From Rubrivivax sp. (GTDB lineage Bacteria; Pseudomonadota; Gammaproteobacteria; Burkholderiales; Burkholderiaceae_C): a stretch of 64,000 nucleotides of DNA. The DNA is taken from assembly GCA_026125665.1 (NCBI GenBank), contig JAHCKS010000013.1:18455-82454 (forward strand), read 5' to 3'. The translations under genes were made by a program, and so were the position numbers. Each line of letters opens with the position of its first letter. Positions within the stretch are counted from its first letter, which is position 1. Of this stretch, positions 53,152-60,407 are shown in pieces. Under the pieces are notes generated by a model. It ran no database searches, was not told where the DNA came from, and saw only the letters and a program-made list of their open reading frames with translations.

Positions 53152-53889
53152 ATGTTCCGAACCGTCACGCGCGCCCGCCAGATGGCGGCCGCCATCGCCG
53201 CGGCAGCGGCCGGTGCCACCACCGCGCACGCCGCCGACTTCAACGCCATCGGCACGCTGACGCAGGCCGAGTTCCGCGCGCTGGCCGAGGACATCGGTGC
53301 CGCGGTCTCGTACAAGCCGATGATCCCCTCCGAGGGGCTGGGCATCACCGGCTTCGACCTCGGCCTGTCGATCGGTGCCACCGAGGTGGCCAACCGCGCC
53401 GTGCTGATCAAGGCCGCGGGCGGCGAGGACGTGCCCAAGCAGGTGCCGCTGGCCGGCCTGCGCGCCGTCAAGGGGCTGCCGTTCGACATCGACATCGGCG
53501 TCGTCGCGATGGGCATCCCCGACACCAACGTGCGCGCCGCCGGCGGCGAGCTGCGCTGGGCCTTCGTCGGCGGCAGCGCGGTGCTGCCGGCGGTGGCGCT
53601 GCGCGCCTCGTACATGAACCTCACCGGCGTGGACCAGCTGAAGATGCGCGCCACCGGCGTGGACCTGTCGATCAGCAAGGGCGTGCTCTTCCTCACGCCG
53701 TATGCCGGCATCGGCCGCGTCGAGATCGACGCGAAGGCGCCGGGCACGACGCTCGTGCGCGAGAAGTTCCAGAAGGACAAGGTGTTCGCCGGCGTCAACA
53801 TCGCCTTCGTGCCGTTTGCCCTGGTGATCGAGGCCGACAAGACGGGCGACGCGACGAGCTACGGGCTGAAGCTGGCCGTCCGCTGGTGA
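53152..53889 (+). CDS. predicted outer-membrane/periplasmic beta-rich protein of unknown function
   Basis: A 245-residue exported protein: signal peptide about 1-27 (ending TTAHAADF), then alternating beta-type sequence with repeated aromatic/Gly ends (GELRWAFVGGSAVLPAVALR, VLFLTPYAGIGRV), finishing GLKLAVRW with a C-terminal aromatic residue as in outer-membrane barrels. I recall similar proteins annotated as outer-membrane-like hypotheticals. AAGGGGAAG upstream supports the ATG at 53152. It follows urtE by 164 bp and precedes rnpB; no functional link to urea is evident. Confidence 0.7.
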   Translation: MFRTVTRARQMAAAIAAAAAGATTAHAADFNAIGTLTQAEFRALAEDIGAAVSYKPMIPSEGLGITGFDLGLSIGATEVANRAVLIKAAGGEDVPKQVPLAGLRAVKGLPFDIDIGVVAMGIPDTNVRAAGGELRWAFVGGSAVLPAVALRASYMNLTGVDQLKMRATGVDLSISKGVLFLTPYAGIGRVEIDAKAPGTTLVREKFQKDKVFAGVNIAFVPFALVIEADKTGDATSYGLKLAVRW

Positions 53890-53914
53890 GGCAGCGCGCG
53901 GTGGCCGCAGCGGG

Positions 53915-53920
53915 GATAAT
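53915..53920 (+). promoter_or_regulatory. -10 box of rnpB
   Basis: GATAAT ends 7 nt before the first base of the RNase P RNA P1 helix, the expected spacing for a sigma-70 start. The -35 region (about 53892-53897) is poor. Confidence 0.55.
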
Positions 53921-53927
53921 CCGTCCC

Positions 53928-54375
53928 GTGAAGCAGGCCAGACCGCCGCTGGTGCGAGCGGGGAAACCCGGCACTGGAGGAAGGTCCGGACTGCACAGGG
54001 CGGCGTAGCAGCTAACGGCTGTCCACCGCGAGGTGAGGATCAGAGCAACAGAGACGAGTCGACGAGGGGTCGCCCCAAGGGTGCTCTGTCGAGGGCCGGC
54101 GCAGCCGGCAGGTCGTGCGGCTTGCCGCGCGACCCCGGGCGCAAGCCCGGCCGAGACAGCCACCCGACGCGGGGCTTCAGCCCCGCGTCGGGTGAAACGG
54201 GCAATCTCTACGCGCAGCAACACCAAGTAGGCCGGCGATGATGCGGCCCGCGGAGCCGGCGGGTAGGTGGCACCGAGCCGGGTGGGCGACCCCCGGCCCA
54301 GAGGAATGGCGGTCACGGCGCGGGCTTCGCAAGGAGCCCGGGCTGCACAGAATCCGGCCTATCGGCCTGCTTCAC
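53928..54375 (+). ncRNA. rnpB: RNase P RNA (bacterial type A)
   Basis: Catalytic RNA of RNase P, which removes tRNA 5' leaders. The ends pair as helix P1: GTGAAGCAGGCC (53928-53939) with GGCCTGCTTCAC (54364-54375). Conserved regions are present: GAGGAAGGTCCGGACT-type CR-I near 53976, the GCAGCAACACCAAGTAGG segment near 54213, and the 3' ACAGAATCCGGCCTATCGG. At about 448 nt it is longer than the 377-nt E. coli RNA. A strong extra-long hairpin at about 54161-54195 (CACCCGACGCGGGGC, TTCA loop, perfect complement) accounts for part of this and is probably an extended P12. Confidence 0.95.
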
Positions 54376-54384
54376 ACATTTGCC

Positions 54385-54410
54385 GCCCTCGCGACCGCGT
54401 GCGCGAGGGC
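54385..54410. terminator. hairpin downstream of rnpB
   Basis: GCCCTCGCG (54385-54393) pairs perfectly with CGCGAGGGC (54402-54410) around an 8-nt loop, 10 bp after rnpB and before the convergent dioxygenase gene. No T-run; probably a bidirectional structural terminator. Confidence 0.55.
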
Positions 54411-54427
54411 ACCGCGCGCGGGGCGCG

Positions 54428-55135
54428 TCAGGCCGGCACGACGAGCTCGTGCCGCGTCACCCAGGCCAGCGACGGCCCTTCGGCCGCAGCGGCTGCGGCG
54501 GGCGGCTTCGCCAGCCGCATCTCGAGCGCCGCGCGGTCATCGGCGGGCACGTTGCGCCAGAGGAAGTCGCGCGCGTTGCCGGGGTCGCCGGCGACGAAGA
54601 GCTGCGAGGTCCACTCGCCAAAGCTCACGTGGCGAAGCTTGACGTGGATGTGCGGCGTGCGGCCCGGGTAGGCGACCGGGCGGATGGTGCGGAACGAGAG
54701 CTCGCCGCGGGCATCGGCCCTGCCCGCGCCGAAGCCCTGGAAGCCCGGGTCGAAGCGGATCGTGCGGTCGGCGGCCTCGCGCGGCACGTCCGGATGGCGG
54801 TAGTGCTGCATCGTGTCGCACTGCCAGATCTCGACCTCGGCGCCGTCGACGAGGCGGCCGGCGGTGTCGGCGACGACCAGCGAAAGGCCGAGGTGCTCGC
54901 CACGCGCCACGAGCGTCTCGCGCCCCTGCTGCACGCGGGTGAGGTCGGCGTCCCAGTCGCTCCACTGCGCGCGCCAGCGCGCCGGCGGATAGAAGGGGCC
55001 GTCGGTCATCTGGCGCAGCGCGCGGCGCGAACTGGCCAACGCGGGCGCGCCCGGCAGCACGGACAGGGCCGCGCCGGCAGCGCTGGCCGCGGCGAAGGTC
55101 ACCAGCTGGCGTCTCGAGGTCGGCATCACGGGCAT
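54428..55135 (-). CDS. exported intradiol ring-cleavage dioxygenase (protocatechuate dioxygenase-like)
   Basis: A 235-residue protein of the catechol/protocatechuate intradiol dioxygenase superfamily. It has a twin-arginine-type leader (TSRRQLVTFAAASAAGAAL, cleavage after LAS). Non-haem iron ligands are visible: Tyr in MQHYRHPD, Tyr in VAYPGRTPHIHV and the two His of that same motif. LSLVVADTAGRLVDGAEVEIW and SFGEWTSQLFV support the fold. Export is unusual for classical catabolic enzymes but common in this small 'PcaH-like' group of unknown substrate. An alternative start at 55126 lies three codons downstream. Convergent with rnpB. Confidence 0.87.
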   Translation of the reverse strand: MPVMPTSRRQLVTFAAASAAGAALSVLPGAPALASSRRALRQMTDGPFYPPARWRAQWSDWDADLTRVQQGRETLVARGEHLGLSLVVADTAGRLVDGAEVEIWQCDTMQHYRHPDVPREAADRTIRFDPGFQGFGAGRADARGELSFRTIRPVAYPGRTPHIHVKLRHVSFGEWTSQLFVAGDPGNARDFLWRNVPADDRAALEMRLAKPPAAAAAAEGPSLAWVTRHELVVPA

Positions 55136-55235
55136 TGAAACACGGCCCGCCGCGCGGCGGCCATCGCGGCAACGTTTGCCCCCGACGGCGGCGTTGCGAT
55201 CGGCCGCCTACACTGGCCGGCTCACCGCGCCGCGC

Positions 55236-56555
55236 ATGACTTCCCCTTCCTCCGACGCGCCGCCGTCCGACCCCGGTTCCGCCGCGGCGGCGCCGGCGGC
55301 CTCCGCAAGCTCCGCCGTGCCGTTCGTCGCGCCCGCCGAGGCGCTTTGGCGAGGGCCGCGCTGGGCGTTGTCGCTGCTGCTCGCCGGCCTGGCGACGCTG
55401 GGCCCGTTCGCCATCGACACCTACCTGCCGGCGTTCACGGCCATCGCCTCGTCGCTGTCGGCGACGCCGGTGCAGATGCAGCAGACGCTGTCGGCCTACC
55501 TGCTGGCCTTCGCGCTGATGAACCTCTTCCACGGGGCGCTGGCCGACAGCTTCGGCCGCCGCCCGGTGGTGCTCGGCGGGCTGGTGGCCTTCGTCGCCGC
55601 GTCGGTGGGCTGCGCGCTGGCGCAGTCGATCGGCGCGCTCGTCTTCTGGCGCGCCGTGCAGGGATTGGCCGCCGGCGCCGGCATGGTGGTGGGGCGCGCG
55701 ATCATCCGCGACCTGCACGCGCCGGCCGAGGCGCAGCGCGTGATGTCGCAGGTGACGATCTTCTTCGGCGTCGCGCCGGCCATCGCGCCGGTGCTTGGCG
55801 GGCTGATGGTGGGGCCGCTCGGCTGGCGCTCGATCTTCTGGCTGCTGGCCGCGATCGCGCTGGTGCTGGCGCTGGCCAACGTGCGCCTGCTGCCCGAGAC
55901 GCTGGAGCCGGCGGCGCGGCAGCCGTTCCACCCGGCGCCGCTGCTGCGCGGCTACGGCCAACTCGTGCGCAACCCGAGCTTCCTGGCCCTCGTGGTGGCC
56001 AGCGGCATCCCGTTCAACGGCATGTTCCTCTACGTGCTCTCGGCGCCGGCGTGGCTGGGGGGCGTGCTCGGCCTGGCGCCGACGCAGTTCTTCTGGTTCT
56101 TCGTCGCCAGCGTCGGCGGCATCATGGCCGGCGCGGCGCTGTCGGGGCGGCTGGCGGGGCGCGTGGCGCCGCGGCGGCAGGTGCGCTGGGGCTTCGTCGT
56201 CGTCGGCGTGGCGACGCTCGTGAACCTGGCGCTGAACGCCTTCGTGCCGCCACCCGCCGTGTGGGGTGCCGCGTGGGGTGCCGCGTGGGCCATCGCGCCG
56301 GTGGCGCTGTACTCGTTCGGCTGGTCGCTGCTGACGCCGGTGGTGACCCTGCTCGTGCTCGAGCAGGCGCCGCAGCGGCGCGGCATGGCCTCGTCGGTGC
56401 ACTCGAGCATCGGCAGCGGCGCCAATGCCGTCGTCGCCGGCGTGCTGGCGCCGCTGGTCATGCACTCGGCCGTCGGGCTCGCGGTGGCCTCGGCCGGGCT
56501 GATGCTGACCGGCCTTCTCGCCTGGACCTGGGTGAAGCGGCGCGTGACGGTGTAG
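55236..56555 (+). CDS. MFS multidrug effflux transporter, Bcr/CflA type
   Basis: A 439-residue major facilitator with twelve predicted spans after a 45-residue Ser/Ala/Pro-rich cytoplasmic N-terminus. Diagnostic segments: ATLGPFAIDTYLPAF in helix 1, motif A GALADSFGRRPVVLGG between helices 2 and 3, and GLAAGAGMVVGRAIIRDL in helix 4 (DHA1 motif region). It probably exports small drugs or metabolites such as bicyclomycin-type compounds or Cys derivatives by proton antiport. The substrate cannot be inferred. Note: 'effflux' in the call means efflux. Confidence 0.88.
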   Translation: MTSPSSDAPPSDPGSAAAAPAASASSAVPFVAPAEALWRGPRWALSLLLAGLATLGPFAIDTYLPAFTAIASSLSATPVQMQQTLSAYLLAFALMNLFHGALADSFGRRPVVLGGLVAFVAASVGCALAQSIGALVFWRAVQGLAAGAGMVVGRAIIRDLHAPAEAQRVMSQVTIFFGVAPAIAPVLGGLMVGPLGWRSIFWLLAAIALVLALANVRLLPETLEPAARQPFHPAPLLRGYGQLVRNPSFLALVVASGIPFNGMFLYVLSAPAWLGGVLGLAPTQFFWFFVASVGGIMAGAALSGRLAGRVAPRRQVRWGFVVVGVATLVNLALNAFVPPPAVWGAAWGAAWAIAPVALYSFGWSLLTPVVTLLVLEQAPQRRGMASSVHSSIGSGANAVVAGVLAPLVMHSAVGLAVASAGLMLTGLLAWTWVKRRVTV

Positions 56556-56646
56556 CGCCGTGCGGCGACGGTTGCGCCCGGCGCGACGGCGACTCGCTCA
56601 AGTGATCTCGCGCCGCGGCCGAAATGAGGCGAGGGATCCTCTCGCC

Positions 56647-57980
56647 ATGAACCGCCCGAGCCTTGCCTTCGTCGCCGCCATCGCCTTGCTGACCGTGGCG
56701 AGAGGGTCGGCGTGGGCAGCGCCGGCATCCGGCGGGTCGGCCGAAGCGACGATTCCCGCCGTGGCCCGCAAGGCCGACGTCGCGCCGGCAAGCGCGGCGC
56801 CGGCGCGCGGCGCGACGTCCGCGGCGTCGCCGGCGGCTGCTGCTTCGACTGCCGGGGCTGCGACGGCCCACGCGGAGCTCGACCCCATGGAGCGGCTGCG
56901 CCTGCGCCTGGCCGAGCGCCTGGCAGGGCGGGGCAGCCAGGCGTCGGCGGGCGGCACGTTCGACCTGCGCGCGGGCACGCGCGCCAGCGCGCCGGCGAAG
57001 GCGCCGGTGGCAACGGCGCCGCAGGTACATTCCGGGCGCGCGGGCGGCGCCGGCGATCCACGGCACCCGCAGCGAGCGCCGAGGACATCAGGCGCAGTCG
57101 TGCCGAAGGCATCGCCTGGTCCCGCGCGGCTGCCGGCGCGCAGGCGGGCGTGTCCTCTCATCGTGCGAGGCGCGGGCACCAGTTTCGGCGCACCGCAGGC
57201 CCCGCCTGCCCGCCGCACGCGCCGCCAGCGCGGCGCTCGGCCGCCGCTGTCGCGGCGGGCGGCAAGGCGCTGGCCGGCGCCGCGGCACAGGGCGCCGGCC
57301 ACGTCGCGCTGCGCTGGAGCTACGAAGGCGTGGCCGGCCCCGCCGCGTGGGGCGCGCTGCGGCCGGAGTTCAACCTCTGCGCCAACGGCCAGCGCCAAAG
57401 CCCGATCGACATCCGCGGCGGCCTCGCGGTGGACCTCGAGCCGGTGCACTTCGACTACCGGCCGAGCACCTTCGCCGTCATCGACAACGGCCACACGGTG
57501 CAGGTCAACCTGCCGCCGGGCAACGCGATCGAGGTCGGCGGGCGCCGCTACGAGCTGCAGCAGTTCCACTTCCACCGCCCGAGCGAGGAGCGCATCGACG
57601 GCCGGCAGTTCGAGATGTCGCTGCACCTCGTGCACAAGGACGCCGACGGCCGCCTGGCCGTGGTCGGCGTGCTGCTCGGGCGCGGCCCGGCGCACCCGGT
57701 GGTGCAGGCGGTGTGGAACAACCTGCCGCTGGAGCGGCACGAGGAGGCGCCGGCCCGCGGCCCGCTCGACCCGACGCTGCTGCTGCCCGAGGACCGCCGC
57801 TACTACACCTACATGGGCTCGCTGACCACGCCGCCGTGCAGCGAGGGCGTGCTGTGGGTGGTGATGCGCACGCCGGTCACCGTGACGGCCGAGCAGGTGG
57901 AGCTCTTTTCGCGCCTGTACCCGATGAACGCGCGCCCGGCGCAGTCCATCGCCGGCCGGCGCATCCTGCAGTCACGCTGA
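56647..57980 (+). pseudogene. alpha-type carbonic anhydrase, apparently frameshifted
   Basis: The signal peptide and N-terminal region (MNRPSLAFVAAIALLTVARG ... MERLRLRLAERLAGRG) are in one frame. The complete alpha-carbonic anhydrase domain, from LRWSYEGVAGPAAWG to the stop at 57980, is in another (one-base offset). The domain looks intact: CANGQRQSPIDIRGG, zinc His pair in LQQFHFHRPSEE, third His in MSLHLVHKD, and SLTTPPCSEGVLWVVM. Both frames stay open for hundreds of bases because of the GC content, so the shift, somewhere in about 57030-57270, cannot be placed. It may be a true inactivating indel or a sequencing error. Function if intact: periplasmic CO2 hydration. Confidence 0.7.
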
Positions 57981-58472
57981 CGGCGGTGGCGTGGCCGACC
58001 CGTGCGAGGGCGGCGACGAGGGTGAAGCCTGCGAAGCTGATGCGGACGCTGCCGGCGCCGGTGCTGCCGGCGGCGCAGCGCTCGGCCCCGGCGCCAACGA
58101 CCCGCCCGAGACGGCCGCCGCAGGCGGCGGCCCGGCTTCGGCGGCGGCCGCCGCGGGCCGCTTCGCCACCAGCAGCAGCCCCGGCCACAACCACAGGCTC
58201 GCCAGCCACAGCCCGACCCGGGCCGCGCTGAGCGGCCGTTTCTCGTGCTGCGCCACCTTGACGAACAGCACGAAGGCGCCGCTCACCACGTACAGCAGCA
58301 GCCCGCTGTAGATGCCGGCGCGCCAGCCGTAAGTGCCGCCGAACCAGTCGCCAAGCGTGCTGCCCAGCAGCGCGGCCACCGGCACCGACAACAGCAGCGC
58401 CAGCGCCACGCCGGCCAGCGCATGCCTCAGGTTCCAGAGTGGGTCGTTTTGCACACACGCACCAAGTTGCAA
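57972..58472 (-). CDS. small membrane protein of unknown function
   Basis: A protein of up to 166 residues with three hydrophobic spans in the first 105 residues (LAGVALALLLSVPVAALLGS, GIYSGLLLYVVSGAFVLFVK, RVGLWLASLWLWPGLLLVAK), then a 60-residue Ala/Pro/Ser-rich tail. Start uncertain: ATG at 58472, or a GTG six codons in at VQNDPLWNLRHALAG. Its 3' end overlaps the end of the carbonic anhydrase gene by 9 bp (convergent). No family recognised. Confidence 0.6.
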   Translation of the reverse strand: MQLGACVQNDPLWNLRHALAGVALALLLSVPVAALLGSTLGDWFGGTYGWRAGIYSGLLLYVVSGAFVLFVKVAQHEKRPLSAARVGLWLASLWLWPGLLLVAKRPAAAAAEAGPPPAAAVSGGSLAPGPSAAPPAAPAPAASASASQASPSSPPSHGSATPPPSA

Positions 58473-58631
58473 TGCGTAACGGCGAAGCTGTATGCATTCA
58501 CAGCTACTGCCTCGAAAGCACTTTCAGTCAGAGAGGCAAGTGCTTCATTCATAACGTGTTTTGCTGAGGCACTGGATACGAACCCAGGCCTAAGTGCTTG
58601 ATTCACCAAGGCTTTCCGCCTTCGGCGCGAT

Positions 58632-58660
58632 TTGACCCTCCCTCACCCCTCCTATACAGT
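58632..58660 (+). promoter_or_regulatory. dcw cluster promoter (Pmra)
   Basis: TTGACC (58632-58637) and TACAGT (58655-58660) with 17-bp spacing fit a sigma-70 promoter directly upstream of the MraZ boxes and mraZ. Confidence 0.7.
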
Positions 58661-58663
58661 GTG

Positions 58664-58693
58664 GTGGGGAATCGTAGGCGAAGGTGGGGTTTC
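58664..58693 (+). promoter_or_regulatory. MraZ operator: three 10-bp GTGGG-type repeats
   Basis: GTGGGGAATC, GTAGGCGAAG and GTGGGGTTTC start at 58664, 58674 and 58684 with exact 10-bp periodicity, just after the promoter and ending at the mraZ start codon. This matches the known MraZ-binding box arrangement (repeats of about GTGGG-N5) used for autorepression of the mra cluster. Confidence 0.82.
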
Positions 58694-59155
58694 GTGTCAG
58701 CCGTTTCTCAGTGGCGGTTTTTCGGTGGGCCAGTGCTCACATTGGACGTCAAGGGGCGGCTGACGGTGCCTTCGAAGTGGCGTGAGCAGATCCAGGAGAA
58801 GGCGGCCGGCCAGCTGGTGGTGTGCAAGGACCCCTCGGGCTGCCTCGGGCTGTACCCGCCCCCGGTCTTCGCGCAACTCGCCGACGTGCTGCTGAAGCTC
58901 GACAGCCCCGATGCCGACGAGTGGCGCCGCCTGTACCTCGGCAGCCATGCCGAGCTGGAGATCGACAGCGGCTCGCGCATCCTCGTGCCGCCGGAGCTGC
59001 GGCGCTGGGCCGGGTTCAAGGAGAACGGCTCGGTCATCTTCATGGGCGTCGGCGTGCACTTCGAATTGTGGGACCCCGAGCGCAGCGAGATCAGCGAATC
59101 CCAAGTGATCGCCAAGGGCAAGCCCGAGGCCTTGCGCACCCTGGTGCTGCAGTGA
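58694..59155 (+). CDS. mraZ: transcriptional regulator MraZ
   Basis: A 153-residue AbrB-like DNA-binding protein that represses its own operon. Two SpoVT/AbrB-type half domains are seen: [17 protein letters not shown] and [19 protein letters not shown], with [10 protein letters not shown] between. The start GTG at 58694 gives [18 protein letters not shown]; longer in-frame starts would include the operator. First gene of the dcw cluster; it ends overlapping the rsmH start (AGTGA). Confidence 0.92.
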   Translation: MSAVSQWRFFGGPVLTLDVKGRLTVPSKWREQIQEKAAGQLVVCKDPSGCLGLYPPPVFAQLADVLLKLDSPDADEWRRLYLGSHAELEIDSGSRILVPPELRRWAGFKENGSVIFMGVGVHFELWDPERSEISESQVIAKGKPEALRTLVLQ

Positions 59156-60090
59156 ACGCCGAGCCGACGAACACATGGCCGCACCGCACCGTCCTGCTCA
59201 CCGAAGCCGTCGAGGCGCTGGTGACGCAGCCGGAGGGCACCTACGTCGACGGCACCTTCGGCCGCGGCGGCCACGCGCGCGCCGTGCTGGCACGCCTGGC
59301 GCCGGCCGGGCGGCTGATCGCCTTCGACCGCGACCCCGAGGCGGTGGCCGAGGCCCGGCGCATCGACGACGCCCGCTTCACGATCCGCCACGCCAGCTTC
59401 GCCGAGCTGAAGCCGCAGCTGGCCGAGCTCGGCTGCGCGCGCGTGCAGGGGCTGCTGCTGGATCTCGGGGTCAGCTCGCCGCAGATCGACGACCCGGCGC
59501 GGGGCTTCAGCTTCCGGCACGACGCCGTGCTCGACATGCGCATGGACACCACGCGCGGCGAGACGGCGGCCGGCTTCCTGGCCCGCGCGGGCGAGCGCGA
59601 GATCGCGCAGGTCATCCGTGAGTACGGCGAGGAGCGCAACGCCCGCCCGATCGCCAGGGCCATCGTCGCGCGCCGCGCCGGCGGCGCGGCGGTGGCGCGC
59701 ACCGGAGAGCTGGCGGCGCTCGTCGCGCGCGTCGTCAGGACGCGCGAGCCGGGCCAGGATCCGGCGACGCGCACCTTCCAGGCGCTGCGCATCCACGTCA
59801 ACGGCGAGCTCGACGCGCTGCGCCAGGCGCTGGCCGATGCGCTGGACGTGCTGGCGCCGCATGCGCGGCTCGTGGTGATCAGCTTCCACTCGCTCGAAGA
59901 CCGTATCGTCAAGACCTTCATCGCCGCCGAGAGCCGCGACGTGCCCGACCGCCGCGCGCCGTTCGCGCCGCCGCGCGCATTGCGCCTGCGCGCGCTGGCC
60001 CGCGTGCGCCCCGGCGCGGCCGAGGTGGCGGCCAACCCGCGCGCACGCTCGGCGGTGATGCGCGTGGCCGAGCGCACGGAGGCGGCTTGA
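59152..60090 (+). CDS. rsmH: 16S rRNA (cytosine(1402)-N(4))-methyltransferase RsmH
   Basis: A 312-residue SAM-dependent methyltransferase acting on C1402 of 16S rRNA (formerly MraW). Motifs: [13 protein letters not shown], the SAM loop [64 protein letters not shown] and [17 protein letters not shown] start at 59152 overlapping the mraZ stop; its stop overlaps the ftsL start. Confidence 0.95.
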   Translation: MNAEPTNTWPHRTVLLTEAVEALVTQPEGTYVDGTFGRGGHARAVLARLAPAGRLIAFDRDPEAVAEARRIDDARFTIRHASFAELKPQLAELGCARVQGLLLDLGVSSPQIDDPARGFSFRHDAVLDMRMDTTRGETAAGFLARAGEREIAQVIREYGEERNARPIARAIVARRAGGAAVARTGELAALVARVVRTREPGQDPATRTFQALRIHVNGELDALRQALADALDVLAPHARLVVISFHSLEDRIVKTFIAAESRDVPDRRAPFAPPRALRLRALARVRPGAAEVAANPRARSAVMRVAERTEAA

Positions 60091-60407
60091 TGAGCCGCGT
60101 CAACCTGCTGCTGCTCGCGCTGCTGCTGGCCAGCAGCCTGGCGCTGGTGCGCACGTCGTACGAGGCGCGGCGGCTGTTCGCCGAGCTCGACCGCGCCAAG
60201 GCCACGCAGCTGCGGCTGGACGCCGAGTACCGCCGCCTCGACGCCGAGCGCCAGACGCAGGCCACGCACCTGCGCGTCGAGCGCGTGGCCCGCGAGAAGC
60301 TCGGCATGCGCACGGCCACGCCGGCCGTGGTGGAGCATGTCGTCGACCCCGGTCCCGGGGCGCCCGCGCCGACACCTGCCGTGGGCGCGGCCGGAGGGCG
60401 GCGATGA
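60090..60407 (+). CDS. ftsL: cell division protein FtsL
   Basis: A 105-residue bitopic divisome protein. A short N-terminus (MSRVN), one transmembrane helix (about 5-22, LLLLALLLASSLALV), then a leucine-zipper-like periplasmic coiled coil (FAELDRAKATQLRLDAEYRR ... VERVAREKLGM) and a Pro/Ala tail. It forms a complex with FtsB and FtsQ and activates FtsWI. Overlaps rsmH by 1 bp (TGATG) and ftsI by 4 bp. Confidence 0.92.
   Translation: MSRVNLLLLALLLASSLALVRTSYEARRLFAELDRAKATQLRLDAEYRRLDAERQTQATHLRVERVAREKLGMRTATPAVVEHVVDPGPGAPAPTPAVGAAGGRR

Noticed and set aside
53928-54375. Small open frames across the rnpB region
   Set aside because: The region is fully explained by RNase P RNA, with pairing P1 ends and conserved core sequences.
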